This document shows, piece by piece, positions 55,281 to 64,000 of a stretch of DNA of 64,000 nucleotides. The notes below the pieces were generated by a model. It saw only the letters and a program-made list of their open reading frames with translations. It ran no database searches and was not told where the DNA came from. Position 1 is the first letter of the stretch, and each line of letters begins with the position of its first letter. A program made the position numbers and the translations under genes. The DNA comes from Chaenocephalus aceratus (Eukaryota; Chordata; Actinopteri; Perciformes; Channichthyidae): positions 71,030-135,029 of the forward strand of contig JAMFTG010000566.1 of assembly GCA_023974075.1 (NCBI GenBank), written 5' to 3'.

Positions 55281-55307
55281 ATAAAATAAGAAGAAGTAGA
55301 ATTGGAG

Positions 55308-55432
55308 GGATGGAACCCTCTTTAATGTTCACACATGCAGAGCACACAGCACACCAAGTGAAATGTATCTGCTTTTAACCCATCCTAGGAGCAGTGGGCA
55401 GCTAGTGTCCAGCGCCCGGGGGGTAACGAAAT
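55308..55432. repeat. Dispersed repeat, copy 2
   Basis: It matches 2285-2440 in the same orientation (GGAGGGATGGAACCCTCT, CACACATGCAGAGCACACAG, CAGCGCCCGGGG). Confidence 0.6.
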
Positions 55433-55496
55433 ATGAATAAGGTTTCAGTGATGAGGTATTATTGTAGGTTGACCAGGAAGTTAGCATCTCCGTGGT

Positions 55497-55802
55497 TCCC
55501 TCGGCAAAAATAAATTCGATAATTACACATTTTGTTCAGCAGGATAATTTCCACATATTAACCCCACTGTGACGTTTCAAAGGGTAAATGCAATTGGCAG
55601 AAATAAAAAGGTAACTTAACAAACTACTTACCGCTAAGCTAACGGCGGCTAATGTTCCACGTGATGACGTTTTCTTTTCTCAATTAGTCAGAAACGACCG
55701 AACATTCAGACATTCACCAGTGGGTATATACTAACGTATTTTATGTCGTAGAACAAAACGTGAACATTCCTTCAGTTTGTGTTAACCACAAAACATCGAC
55801 TT
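55497..55802. repeat. Family R2, fold-back copy
   Basis: The left arm has TTTTGTTCAGCAGGATAATT. The right arm, reversed, has TTTTGTTCTACGACATAAAA, with GTGGTTAACACAAACTGAAG further out. The centre has GCTAAGCTAACGGCGGCTAA. This is an inverted-repeat element without coding sequence; the same family gave the 72-bp array at 41289. Confidence 0.55.
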
Positions 55803-55942
55803 AGAGACGAGGGAACCGTAAGGGGTGAAAAGCCGACTCATTGCAGGGTTTCAGGACTCATTCCTGAACCGCTCTACCATTTCCACGTCTGAGAAACAAA
55901 GTCATCGTGTTGCTCATGTTCTGACCGAAACAGTGAACTCAC

Positions 55943-55985
55943 CTCTTCGAAGCGTCCGTCCACGATGATCTGAGCGCGACACGTT
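55943..55985 (-). CDS. Candidate small exon, protein unknown
   Basis: On the minus strand ACGTGTCGCGCTCAGATCAT continues as codons for TCRAQIIVDGRFEE and is followed by GTGAGT, a consensus donor at 55942. The acceptor could be one of several AGs upstream, for example the GTCCTCAG at about 56012. This is the best splice site of the candidates here, but no domain is recognised. Confidence 0.25.
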
Positions 55986-56061
55986 GAGGCCAGAAACAAT
56001 CATCAGGACTGAGGACACCAACAACAAATACACCTTCTTGTCTACATGTTCAGTGGCCTGG

Positions 56062-56063
<2 letters not shown>

Positions 56064-56103
<40 letters not shown>
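56064..56103. repeat. TG microsatellite
   Basis: About 20 TG units. Confidence 0.96.
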
Positions 56104-56105
<2 letters not shown>

Positions 56106-56595
56106 CCTGCTAATGGGAACATCTGAAATGTGTTTTCCTGCCGGGGGGGAAGACCCTGTAATGACAAAACGCCACATTTTGTTTGTTAAAGACTCGAAGT
56201 GAACAGGAGAGACGCTGCAGCTCCTGATAAATACTGCCATTAAACCAGAGAGAGACTCCGTGATGAAGACGAGCTGTTCTTCCTCTCTTCTTCTTCTTCT
56301 TTATTTCCTCTACTCCATCTCTCTGAGAGCTCCTCTGGAGGCACACATGATATTAATATTATTTATCTAACATTATGAAAGCCCCGAATGCTTGAGTCAG
56401 GAAGTCTTTACACTTCACACAGGAAACTAACCACTGTGTCCTCATCGGCAAATCCTGTATGATACAAATAGGTAAATAAATATAAAAATAATTACAATAA
56501 TAAATTGTAGTATTATTATTTAATTATTTTTTGTATTCAATATTAATTGAATGGGTAAAATAAAATAAATATTTTAATAATTATTTCCTGTGAGT

Positions 56596-56596
<1 letters not shown>

Positions 56597-56667
<71 letters not shown>
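56597..56667. repeat. CA microsatellite
   Basis: About 35 CA units. Confidence 0.97.
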
Positions 56668-56669
<2 letters not shown>

Positions 56670-57831
56670 GATAGGAAGTATGTGTACATAAAGTTGCACT
56701 GTGTGGCCAGTAGTATGTGGACAAGTTTGCTTTAGTTTGAATAGGGTTTTCAATGTGATCATAGGAAGACTTACAAACAGCACGTAGCATTCAAGGAAAT
56801 TTCTCAAGTCCTATTTGCACATTTAAGCTTCTCTTGTGTCACTTATCGCCGTGTTTACATTCCTAACTCCTAACATATGGACAATACACTACTTTTACAT
56901 GAATAATTGGACTTAATTCACCTATAAACAGCTTACACCTTCACACACAACAGTCTCCTCAGGCATGGACTTACCTTACAAACACTGTTTCGGGAACAAT
57001 AATTACTGAGGGTAGAGAAAGCAGGATGTTACGCTGTAGGGGGGAACAGATTGCATGTAACAGGATTACGCATCAGCATACTACTACTACAATAGCTACT
57101 ACTTTCTTTAAGAGTCTATCTATGACATTGTTTTAATATGTTTTCTTTGAAGTAACGAGAGTTTTGTACATTGTGTTTCTCTACCTGAATAACGGTATTT
57201 TCTGTTGAACCGTTCCGTCTGCATTTGGGTCCGTAAACCCTGACATTAACAGCCAAAAATATTATGAAATGAAGCGAAAAGACACAAATATTAGAAAGTG
57301 CCTCACAGTCAGAAGGAAGGCGGTCGGATAGTCGATGTGATTTATAGCGTTTGCTGAAGTCAGCAGTCTGCGAGGGATTCCCTTTTCTCCCACACTTAAT
57401 AATTGGATCCCTGTGTAAAGACGTTTTTACCAGAGCTTTACCCACAATACACTCCTCATAACCCACATTACTAATGAAGACAAATGTTGCAATGCATCCT
57501 GGGAGGTTTCTCTAATTGGAGGAGAGGAAACAGAATATTTAGTTTTGAAAGGAAGTCGGAAAATCTGCAAGTGAGGAGAGTAAGAGAGCGTCCACCAGCA
57601 GAGGTTTGCAGTTATTGTATTCCTTTAAAAAGTCCTCGGACACTGTCGTATTACATGATGACACAGCAAAGGAATAATACTTTATTTTATATACAGGTGC
57701 TTCTGTCTTCTGTTTAGTGGAAATCTTTGGAGCTGGAGCTGGATTTAGTTTGTGAAAGACATTAAAAGTTGAAAATAAAGCACCTCGTTTTCCAGTCCAA
57801 TAGTCCTGCTGCAAACGCCCACTTTGAAAAG
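56668..57831. other. Gene-free stretch
   Basis: The minus frame at 57116-57466 (116 codons) has no domain and no coding bias. Otherwise nothing is seen. Confidence 0.4.
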
Positions 57832-58776
57832 TTAAAGAGTCCTCTCCTGCTGATGTTCAGCTGTATATCAGTATGTAGCGTCTCTACTTTAAAGAGTCCT
57901 CTCCTGCTGATGTTCAGGTGTATATCAGTATGTAGTGTCTCTACTTTAAAGAGTCCTCTCCTGCTGATGTTCAGGTGTATATCAGTATGTAGTGTCTCTA
58001 CTTTAAAGAGTCCTCTCCTGCTGATGTTCAGGTGTATATCAGTATGTAGTGTCTCTACTTTAAAGAGTCCTCTCCTGCTGATGTTCAGGTGTATATCAGT
58101 ATGTAGTGTCTCTACTTTAAAGAGTCCTCTCCTGCTGATGTTCAGGTGTATATCAGTATGTAGTGTCTCTACTTTAAAGAGTCCTCTCCTGCTGATATTC
58201 AGGTGTATATCAGTATGTAGTATCTCTACTTTAAAGAGTCTTCTCCTGCTGATGTTCAGGTGTATATCAGTGTGTAGTGTCTCTACTTTAAAGAGTCCTC
58301 TCCTGCTGATGTTCAGGTGTATATCAGTATGTAGAGTCTCTACTTTAAAGAGTCCTCTCCTGCTGATGTTCAGGTGTATATCAGTATATAGTGTCTCTAC
58401 TTTAAAGAGTCCTCTCCTGCTGATGTTCAGGTGTATATCAGTATGTAGTGTCTCTTCTTTAAGAGTGCTCTCCTGCTGATGTTCAGGTGCATATCAGTAT
58501 GTAGTGTCTCTACTTTAAAGAGTCCTCTCCTGCTGATGTTCAGGTGTATATCAGTGTGTAGTGTCTCTACTTAAAGAGTCCTCTCCAGCTGATGTTCAGG
58601 TGTATATCAGTATGTAGTGTCTCTACTTTAAAGAGTCCTCTCCTGCTGATGTTCAGGTGATATCAGTATGTAGTGTCTCTACTTTAAAGAGTCCTCTCCT
58701 GCTGATGTCAGGTGTATATCAGTATGTAGTGTCTCTACTTTAAAGAGTCCTCTCCTGCTGATGTTTCAGGTGTATA
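57832..58776. repeat. 57-bp minisatellite, array B (inverted to array A)
   Basis: About 16-17 copies of the reverse complement of the unit at 11693: TTTAAAGAGTCCTCTCCTGC, TGATGTTCAGGTGTATATCA, GTATGTAGTGTCTCTAC. The first copy starts at TTAAAGAGT (TTAA at 57832). The right half has several 1-bp deletions (58462, 58570, 58660, 58709), so the frame is lost there. It ends in CT-rich DNA. Confidence 0.97.
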
Positions 58777-58789
58777 TTTATATATATTC

Positions 58790-59170
58790 CTCCTTCCTTC
58801 CTCCCTCCTTCTCTCCTTCTCTCCTTCCCTACATCTCTTCCTATTGCTAGCTCTTAGTCCACAATAATAATAATAATACTAATAAATAATCAATTGTATT
58901 TATAAGCGCACTTTCATTTGAGTAAACAAACTCAAAGTGCTACTGAGTAAAATGGTTAAGACAAAACAACAAAAATATATTACAATATATATATATATAA
59001 GGCCTACCTCCTCTCTTCCTTCCTTACTCCCTTCCTACCTTCCTTCCTCCCTTCTTCTCACCTTCCCTAAATGTCTTCCTATTTATATAGCTCTCAGTCA
59101 CAAGGCCTATCTCCTCTCTTTCTCCCTTCCTCCCCCTCCTCTTCCTCCTCTCTTCCTCCTATCTGTGCTG
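58790..59170. repeat. CT-rich stretches and a LINE-like tail
   Basis: 58783-58850 and 59005-59160 are TCCTTCC/CTCC-rich. Between them, 58862-58965 holds an AATA-tailed block, CAATTGTATTTATAAGCGC, then CTCAAAGTGCTACTGAG, similar to the LINE tail at 5966-6050. Confidence 0.5.
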
Positions 59171-59253
59171 CAGTCACATCGGGATAATTTGTTCCTATAA
59201 TGGAGAAATTAGTCGGCCCTGAAATGAGCTTCTCTGTCTCTCCTACATCTCAG

Positions 59254-59343
59254 GGAGGAGGAGGAGGAGGAGGAGGAGGAGGAGGAGGAGGAGGAGGAGG
59301 AGGAGGAGGAGGAGGAGGAGGAGGAGGAGGAGGAGGAGGAGGA
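59254..59343. repeat. GGA microsatellite
   Basis: 30 uninterrupted GGA units, then a purine-rich continuation to 59377. It gives a poly-glycine frame on plus and poly-leucine on minus, neither of them genes. Confidence 0.97.
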
Positions 59344-59695
59344 AAAGAAGAAGGAAGAAGAGGAAGAGGAGGAGAAATCCGTTTTTTCTCAGCAGCTTCC
59401 TATCCTCTTCCTCCTTATTATAAACCCACTTTATTGACACTGCAGGTGCTTCATTGCTAAAAGAAATCAAATGCAATAAAATATGTTTCCCTGCTGGAAT
59501 AGAATGAAACATGTTGATGATCCCAACCATATATAGACATTTTTATCGATTGGGATCCACCATCTCGTTTTCAAGGGGGTCCCGACAACAGCAACAACTT
59601 ACAGACAAACATAAACAAAAAGACAAAAAGCAAAACATGACACACGAGACAAACCACATGTCTGTTAAGTGAAATTCAAGCAATGCATACAATCA

Positions 59696-60111
59696 TTACA
59701 ATTTGAGACATTCAAGCAAATCAGTTTCATCAATATCAGTTTCATTAATAACAAGTGCAGACCGGTTGAAAGTGAGATGACATGTTAAACATACGCAATG
59801 ATGACAGAGATCTAATGGCAGCAGGTAAAGTATTCCAGTCATGTTGGGGCGTTGAACATGAACGCTCTTCTGCCAATCCATGTTTTTGCAGAGGGGACAG
59901 AGAAATAAATCTGAACAGAATGTCTGACTTGATGATTTGGTGAGTAGGTACAAAATACTGCTTTTAAATAAGGGGGATAGTTAAGATAAATGCATTTAAA
60001 TATCAGCTGAAGCCAATGCGTGTGTCTTCTTACATTTAAAGAAGGCCATGTAAGTTGGTTATACATTGTGCAGTGATGTGTACGAAAAGACAACCAAGAA
60101 CACATCTGCAT
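59696..60111 (-). pseudogene. LINE 3 C-terminal region
   Basis: Two frames carry it in turn: MYNQLTWPSLNVRRHTHWLQ with LIFKCIYLNYPPYL (60111-59950), then SALVINETDIDETDLLECLK up to the stop at 59696. One or more frameshifts lie between. NVRRHTHW...Y.K.PPYL is typical of LINE C-termini. Confidence 0.6.
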
Positions 60112-60175
60112 AGTCTGTTGCTAGGCTGTGTTGAGTGGAGCAAGATCTGATTTATGTGCATTTTGGTAGACAACA

Positions 60176-61510
60176 TCACAGTGGTCCATAATCGGAAGAA
60201 TAAGTTGAGAAGCAATTCTCTTTCGGACACTGAGCGTAAAACAATTGCGAGAGCGGTGTAAAACACCTGATTCCATAATTGACTTTTTGTAGAACATGCT
60301 TTATATGTAGTTTAAATGAAAGTTCAGAGTCTAGCCATACACCAAGATATTTAAAGCTATCAACTTTATGCAGAGAAGTGCCATCCGTACATGTTATTAC
60401 TAGATTCGGTTTGGATTTGAGCTTCTGCCTGGTACCAAAGACCATGGTATAAGATCTTGTTTTGTTAAGCAGTAGTTTATTGTGTGATAGCCAGTCCTGT
60501 AAGATATTAAAATCCGATTGAAGAGAGATCTGAATTTGTGAAAAATCTGATTTGGATGTATATATGACAGTGTCGTCAGCATAAAGGTGAGTACAACAAT
60601 TAATGAGACAAGAAGATAAATCATTTATGTAAATAGAGAACAGAAGTGGGCCCAGAGTTGATCCTTGGGGTACACCCTTTTGTTGGATCAACAGGTCAGA
60701 CTGTTTTCCATTAACAACCACACATTGTTTTCTACTGTGAAGGTACGAGTTAAAACATAACACTGTATTATTAGAAAGGCCAATGCCGTGAAGTTTATCC
60801 AAGAGCAGATATCGATCAACGAAATCAAAGGCTTTTGTCAAGTCAATAAAAATGGCACCTGTGAGTTCACCATCATCTGCAGCAGAGTACAAGTCATTCG
60901 TAAATTTAAGTAGGGCAGTTGTTGTGGAGTGATTAGGCCTGAAACCAGATTGAACCGGAGATAACATATTATAAGTAATGAGATAATGTGACAGTTGATT
61001 ATAAATTATTTTCTCCAAAACTTTGGAAATAGTGCAGATTATAGAGATTGGTTTATAATTATTTGTATCAAGTAAATCACCACCTTTATGCAGTGGAATG
61101 ATGCGTGCACATTTCCAAATAGTCGGCAACTCACAGGTGGACAAAGACAGGTTGAACAAATCAGCAAGTGGGTACATGAGAATATGGGACGCCAGTTTTA
61201 TGAACCTGTTTTCTATACCATCGAGTCCTGCACTGCCATCCACTTTTAATTCTATGATAGCATTATGAACTTCGTGTGGTAGAATTTTCTTAAAAGAAAA
61301 AGAACTGTTGCAGTATGAGTTACTATTAGAAATACCAGTCGTCAAATAGGATAGTAGTGTGGAACATACATTAGCGAAATGCTGATTAAATATTTGGGCA
61401 ATGGATAATGGGTCATGAATTATTGTATCAGCTGTTCTTATTTTATTAATAGAATGTTTACCTGATTTATTTAAAATAGATTTAATTTTAGTAGTAGTCG
61501 GATTTAGCAT
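60176..61510 (-). pseudogene. LINE 3 reverse transcriptase
   Basis: The polymerase domain is in one frame of 444 codons. Motifs are DGSAGLDGIENRFIK (91-105), NYKPISIICTISKVLEKIIY (151-170), GFRPNHSTTTALL (189-201), GAIFIDLTKAFDFVD (218-232), KGVPQGSTLGPLLFSIYIND (278-297) and the catalytic HLYADDTVIY, with YADD at residues 310-313 (60572-60583). It ends after CFTPLSQLFYAQCPKEN in shadow sequence, which marks a frameshift near 60.25 kb. All catalytic residues look intact. Confidence 0.9.
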
Positions 61511-62063
61511 TTCGGGTTTTGGTTTTACTCAGATTTCGGAGATGCCTGTATACTTCCCAATCGGCTATAGTTCTTGAATGACGATATATCGACCATGCTT
61601 TATCCCTTTCCCTAAAGAGACTGATGAGTTCAGAATTGATCCAAGGGAGATGTTGACCTTTGACCTTAACCGTTCTCACAGGTGCATGTTTGTTCATGAC
61701 ATCAGTGAGCTTATGCAGAAAATCCCAAGCATCTTGTACAAAAGGTATTAGTTGAAATCTGTCCCAATTAAGGGCAACAACATCATTAATAAATAAATCA
61801 ACATTCAATTTTTTATATTGTCTGATTTTGACTAGTTTTGGAGGTAGTTTAATTAATTTGCTTTTCCATACGCAATAAACAATTGAATGCTCGCTGAAGC
61901 AATCCGACATGACACCAGCTTTTAAGATTCTGTCCGGGTGTGACACCAGTATCCAGTCAAGCAGAGATTGGGTTCTAAGAGTGATACGAGTTGGCTCATT
62001 AATTAGCTGTTTAACATTTAGACTACTGAAAAGTTTTTTCTCTCTATCAGATGATTTATCCAA
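61488..62063 (-). pseudogene. LINE 3 endonuclease end and linker
   Basis: The frame has NEPTRITLRTQSLLDWILVS and MSDCFSEHSIVYCVWKSK, where S-E-H replaces the usual S-D-H, followed by LPWINSELISLFRERDKAWS, the linker motif. The D-to-E change would probably impair the nuclease. It overlaps the polymerase frame by 23 bases, a frameshift or short overlap. Confidence 0.8.
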
Positions 62064-62551
62064 CCAATTCGATTTGTGTTGAAATCACCAAGCAAGATTA
62101 TTTCATTTCCACAGCAAATGGAGTTGATAGTGTCAATGATATGGTTAAAAGACTCTGCAGGTGAAGAAGGTGGCCTATAGATGCTACCAATAGTTAAGCA
62201 TTTATTTTCATGAAAAATAATTTTAAGAAAAATGCATTCAAAATGTAGAGGCTCTATAGAAGTAGCAATTAGCTCAGTCACAAGGTCAGAGGAGACATAA
62301 ATAGCCACACCTCCACCCCTGCTGCATCTATCGGATCTGTAAAGCGAATTATTTGTGATGTGTAGTTCACTATCGGAAATGTTACTACTAAGCCAAGTTT
62401 CAGAGAGTGTGATGATTTTAGGTTTATGTAGAACAACCCATATCCGAAGTAAATCAATGTGGGCAATAGGCTCCTGATATTCAAAAGAATGATTTGTATA
62501 CCCTTTTAATTCATCCAGTCTGGAAATAATAGCAAATAATGTTCCTGTCAC
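62018..62551 (-). pseudogene. LINE 3 endonuclease, N-terminal part
   Basis: The frame has LLRIWVVLHKPKIITLSETW (catalytic Glu), CSRGGGVAIYVSSDL, IGSIYRPPSSPAE and EIILLGDFNTNRIGW (Asp/Asn). The domain start MNIRSLLP lies in a neighbouring frame at 62484, so a frameshift separates the first 20 residues. It then shifts again into 62063. Confidence 0.8.
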
Positions 62552-62560
62552 TTGTTACGC

Positions 62561-63550
62561 CTACATGCGATTCATGATTGTAAAGATTGCTAGATTCAAC
62601 CATTAATGTAAAACAGACATACAAAACATTCAAACACAAAAAGAAAAATACAGAAAAACACAAACAACCTTTAAGAAGGCCCAGCAGCCCTGGACACCAA
62701 ATCCATTACCATGAATAAATTAAACATAATAAATAATTACACAGAGCTCAGTCTGCATTACGAAGAGGATAAAGAAGTCATAGCTCAAAGAAATTCATCG
62801 GAACGAACACAAACATTATTTAACAATAACAGCCACTCGGGGCAGTATTGCAATAGTAGTAGTGGGCTCTAACGTGCCAAAGAAGAGCCAGGCGGGTACC
62901 CACCTGTTATGTTAAGTTATAATAAACACAAAAGAACCATGTTTTGCAAGATTCTGTATACTTTAATCCCAAATATCTTTCTCGTAAGTGTGTGATTATA
63001 TTTCAGAGAAACAATAGGGTTTTCTTCCTGAAATGTTATGACTTAATTTCGTAAATCTCTGAGTTTTCCTCATAATAAAATCCACCTCCTCGGCTCTGAC
63101 ACAATATTTATATTTCATTCAAACCCATTTTAAACCTATGTGTTGTATGCTTTTTCAAATGTGCTTTATGTTATTTTCTTGAATTTTTATTTTATTATCT
63201 TATATATATTGTATGTCACTTTTAAATTCATCATTTAGCTTTATAGATACATTTTTTTCCTATTTTCTTATATTATTCCTTATTTCATGTTATTTTTTTG
63301 TGTAAGCTTTTTTCAATATTTCATTTAATACTTTCTACTATTTTTATTTTATTTTGTATATCTTTTTTTGAACATGTTTTTTATAGTATTTTTTTGATAA
63401 TTTCTTGAATTGTATTTATTATAATAAAATTAGAATATTTCTGAAATATTTTTTGGGATTCTTCTCTTCGTTAATACAATGTAGATTTATTTATTTTTTG
63501 CACAATTTGCTTTTCAGGCAAAAACCTTCTTTCTGAAAAATATATTCTTC
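62561..63550. other. AT-rich stretch without genes
   Basis: 62561-62880 may be the 5' leader of LINE 3. From 63000 on the DNA is very T-rich without any frame or repeat unit. Confidence 0.4.
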
Positions 63551-63557
63551 ATTTCAT

Positions 63558-63840
63558 TTAATCGTTTATTTGAATAGGGACACATTTAATGAACACTTTA
63601 GACAAATAATGCTTCAAGTGTTTTCCATCCGTAGTCTCTGACATACAACATATAAGAAGATGACATTTGTAAACAAAGCAAAACATAAATACATATGCAA
63701 ACAGCAAAGAGCAGCACACACAAGTATTTACCACATGGCAGTACGCTATAGCAGCAACGACATAGTGCAAGAGAAGATACAATAGCTACATAAAGTGCAA
63801 GAGGAGATAAGTTAAAGTGCATTTAGCGGTGATTGCACGT
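63558..63840 (-). mobile_element. L2-like LINE 3' tail
   Basis: On the minus strand it ends GTGTCCCTATTCAAATAAAC, resembling the 3' end of the LINE at 34.3 kb (CACTGTCCCTGTCAAATAAA). The upstream part contains GCAGCAACGACATAGTGCAA, which is repeated inverted at the right edge of the window. Confidence 0.5.
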
Positions 63841-64000
63841 CTGGCTGTTTCTCAATCATTCTTTGAGTTGACCTTTAAAAACTATTGAGAGTGGGACAAT
63901 CTCAATAGCACTTTATGCATCTCTTGTATCATCTCTTGCACTTAATATATCGTTGCTGCTATAGTGTACTGCCATGATAAATACTTGTGTGTGCTGCTCT
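63706..64000. repeat. Inverted repeat at the window edge
   Basis: 63706-63800 (AGAGCAGCACACACAAGTAT and following) pairs with 63908-64000 on the other strand, with a few differences. A spacer of about 110 bp lies between. The right arm runs out of the window. Confidence 0.85.

Larger units (their letters stand above)
59535..62560 (-). mobile_element. Third LINE (jockey supergroup), broken
   Basis: On the minus strand the order is endonuclease (62551-61490), reverse transcriptase (61510-60176), a frameshifted C-terminal region (60170-59700) and a 3' end with CGGGACCCCCTTGAAAACGA. The 5' limit is uncertain because sequence above 62560 has no clear frame. It differs in protein sequence from the L2-like element at 34.3 kb. 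Confidence 0.8.

Noticed and set aside
59200..59530. Poly-glycine and poly-leucine frames
   Set aside because: They are direct translation of a GGA microsatellite.
1..64000. rRNA, tRNA or snRNA genes as LINE targets
   Set aside because: No cloverleaf with A and B box words or snRNA-like sequence was seen. The Tx1-group LINE sits in a GAA/TTC repeat, not in an RNA gene.

Overview
The window looks like intergenic or intronic DNA from a ray-finned (teleost) fish. The organism call rests on three things: long CA/TG, GAA and GGA microsatellites; several non-LTR retrotransposon groups side by side (L2/jockey-like, Tx1/L1-like and others); and many short terminal-inverted-repeat elements (MITEs) of the hAT, Tc1/mariner, PIF/Harbinger and TTAA-target kinds that I recognise from memory as fish-typical. 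I see no complete host gene, no rRNA or tRNA gene and no CRISPR array. A few short exon-like stretches with splice-like borders exist (about 18.3-18.5, 20.57-20.73, 21.09-21.16 and 55.94-55.98 kb, all minus strand), but none can be assigned to a protein.

Layout. 1-4 kb: mostly plain AT-rich DNA with one dispersed repeat. 4.08-5.95 kb: a hAT-like MITE swollen by a 37-bp minisatellite. 5.97-10.8 kb: a LINE stub, a 0.7-kb polypyrimidine tract, a TTAA-flanked MITE and a G-rich 12-bp array. 11.4-16.1 kb: a 57-bp array and a 2.2-kb 37-bp array, both starting at TTAA-type element ends. 16.5-18.1 kb: a degenerate hAT MITE holding a fold-back mariner element. 18.2-32 kb: microsatellites, several MITEs and two stretches resembling conserved non-coding DNA. 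33.2-39 kb: a four-level nest, in which a dispersed repeat is split by a 5.3-kb TIR element that carries an L2-like LINE, itself split by a PIF/Harbinger MITE. 40-46 kb: LINE stubs, a 72-bp array and TG repeats. 47.4-53.3 kb: a nearly full-length Tx1-group LINE with a GAA/TTC microsatellite on both sides. 53.4-55.3 kb: LINE stubs, one of which received two MITEs in tandem at a TTAA site. 57.8-58.8 kb: the 57-bp array again, inverted. 59.5-62.6 kb: a third LINE. 63.5-64 kb: a LINE tail that folds back on itself at the window edge.

Nothing here works together as an operon or pathway. The three large LINEs each encoded endonuclease plus reverse transcriptase (the Tx1-like one also a CCHC-type first ORF), but all are broken by frameshifts and stops. 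The MITEs have no intact transposase. The most interesting signals are the microsatellite-bracketed Tx1-group LINE, the repeated pattern of minisatellites that begin at or inside MITEs, and the nested insertions, which record target-site rules and relative ages. Element family names are from memory and sequence resemblance; no database search was possible. Long open frames over the tandem arrays come from repeat units that lack stop codons and are not called as genes.
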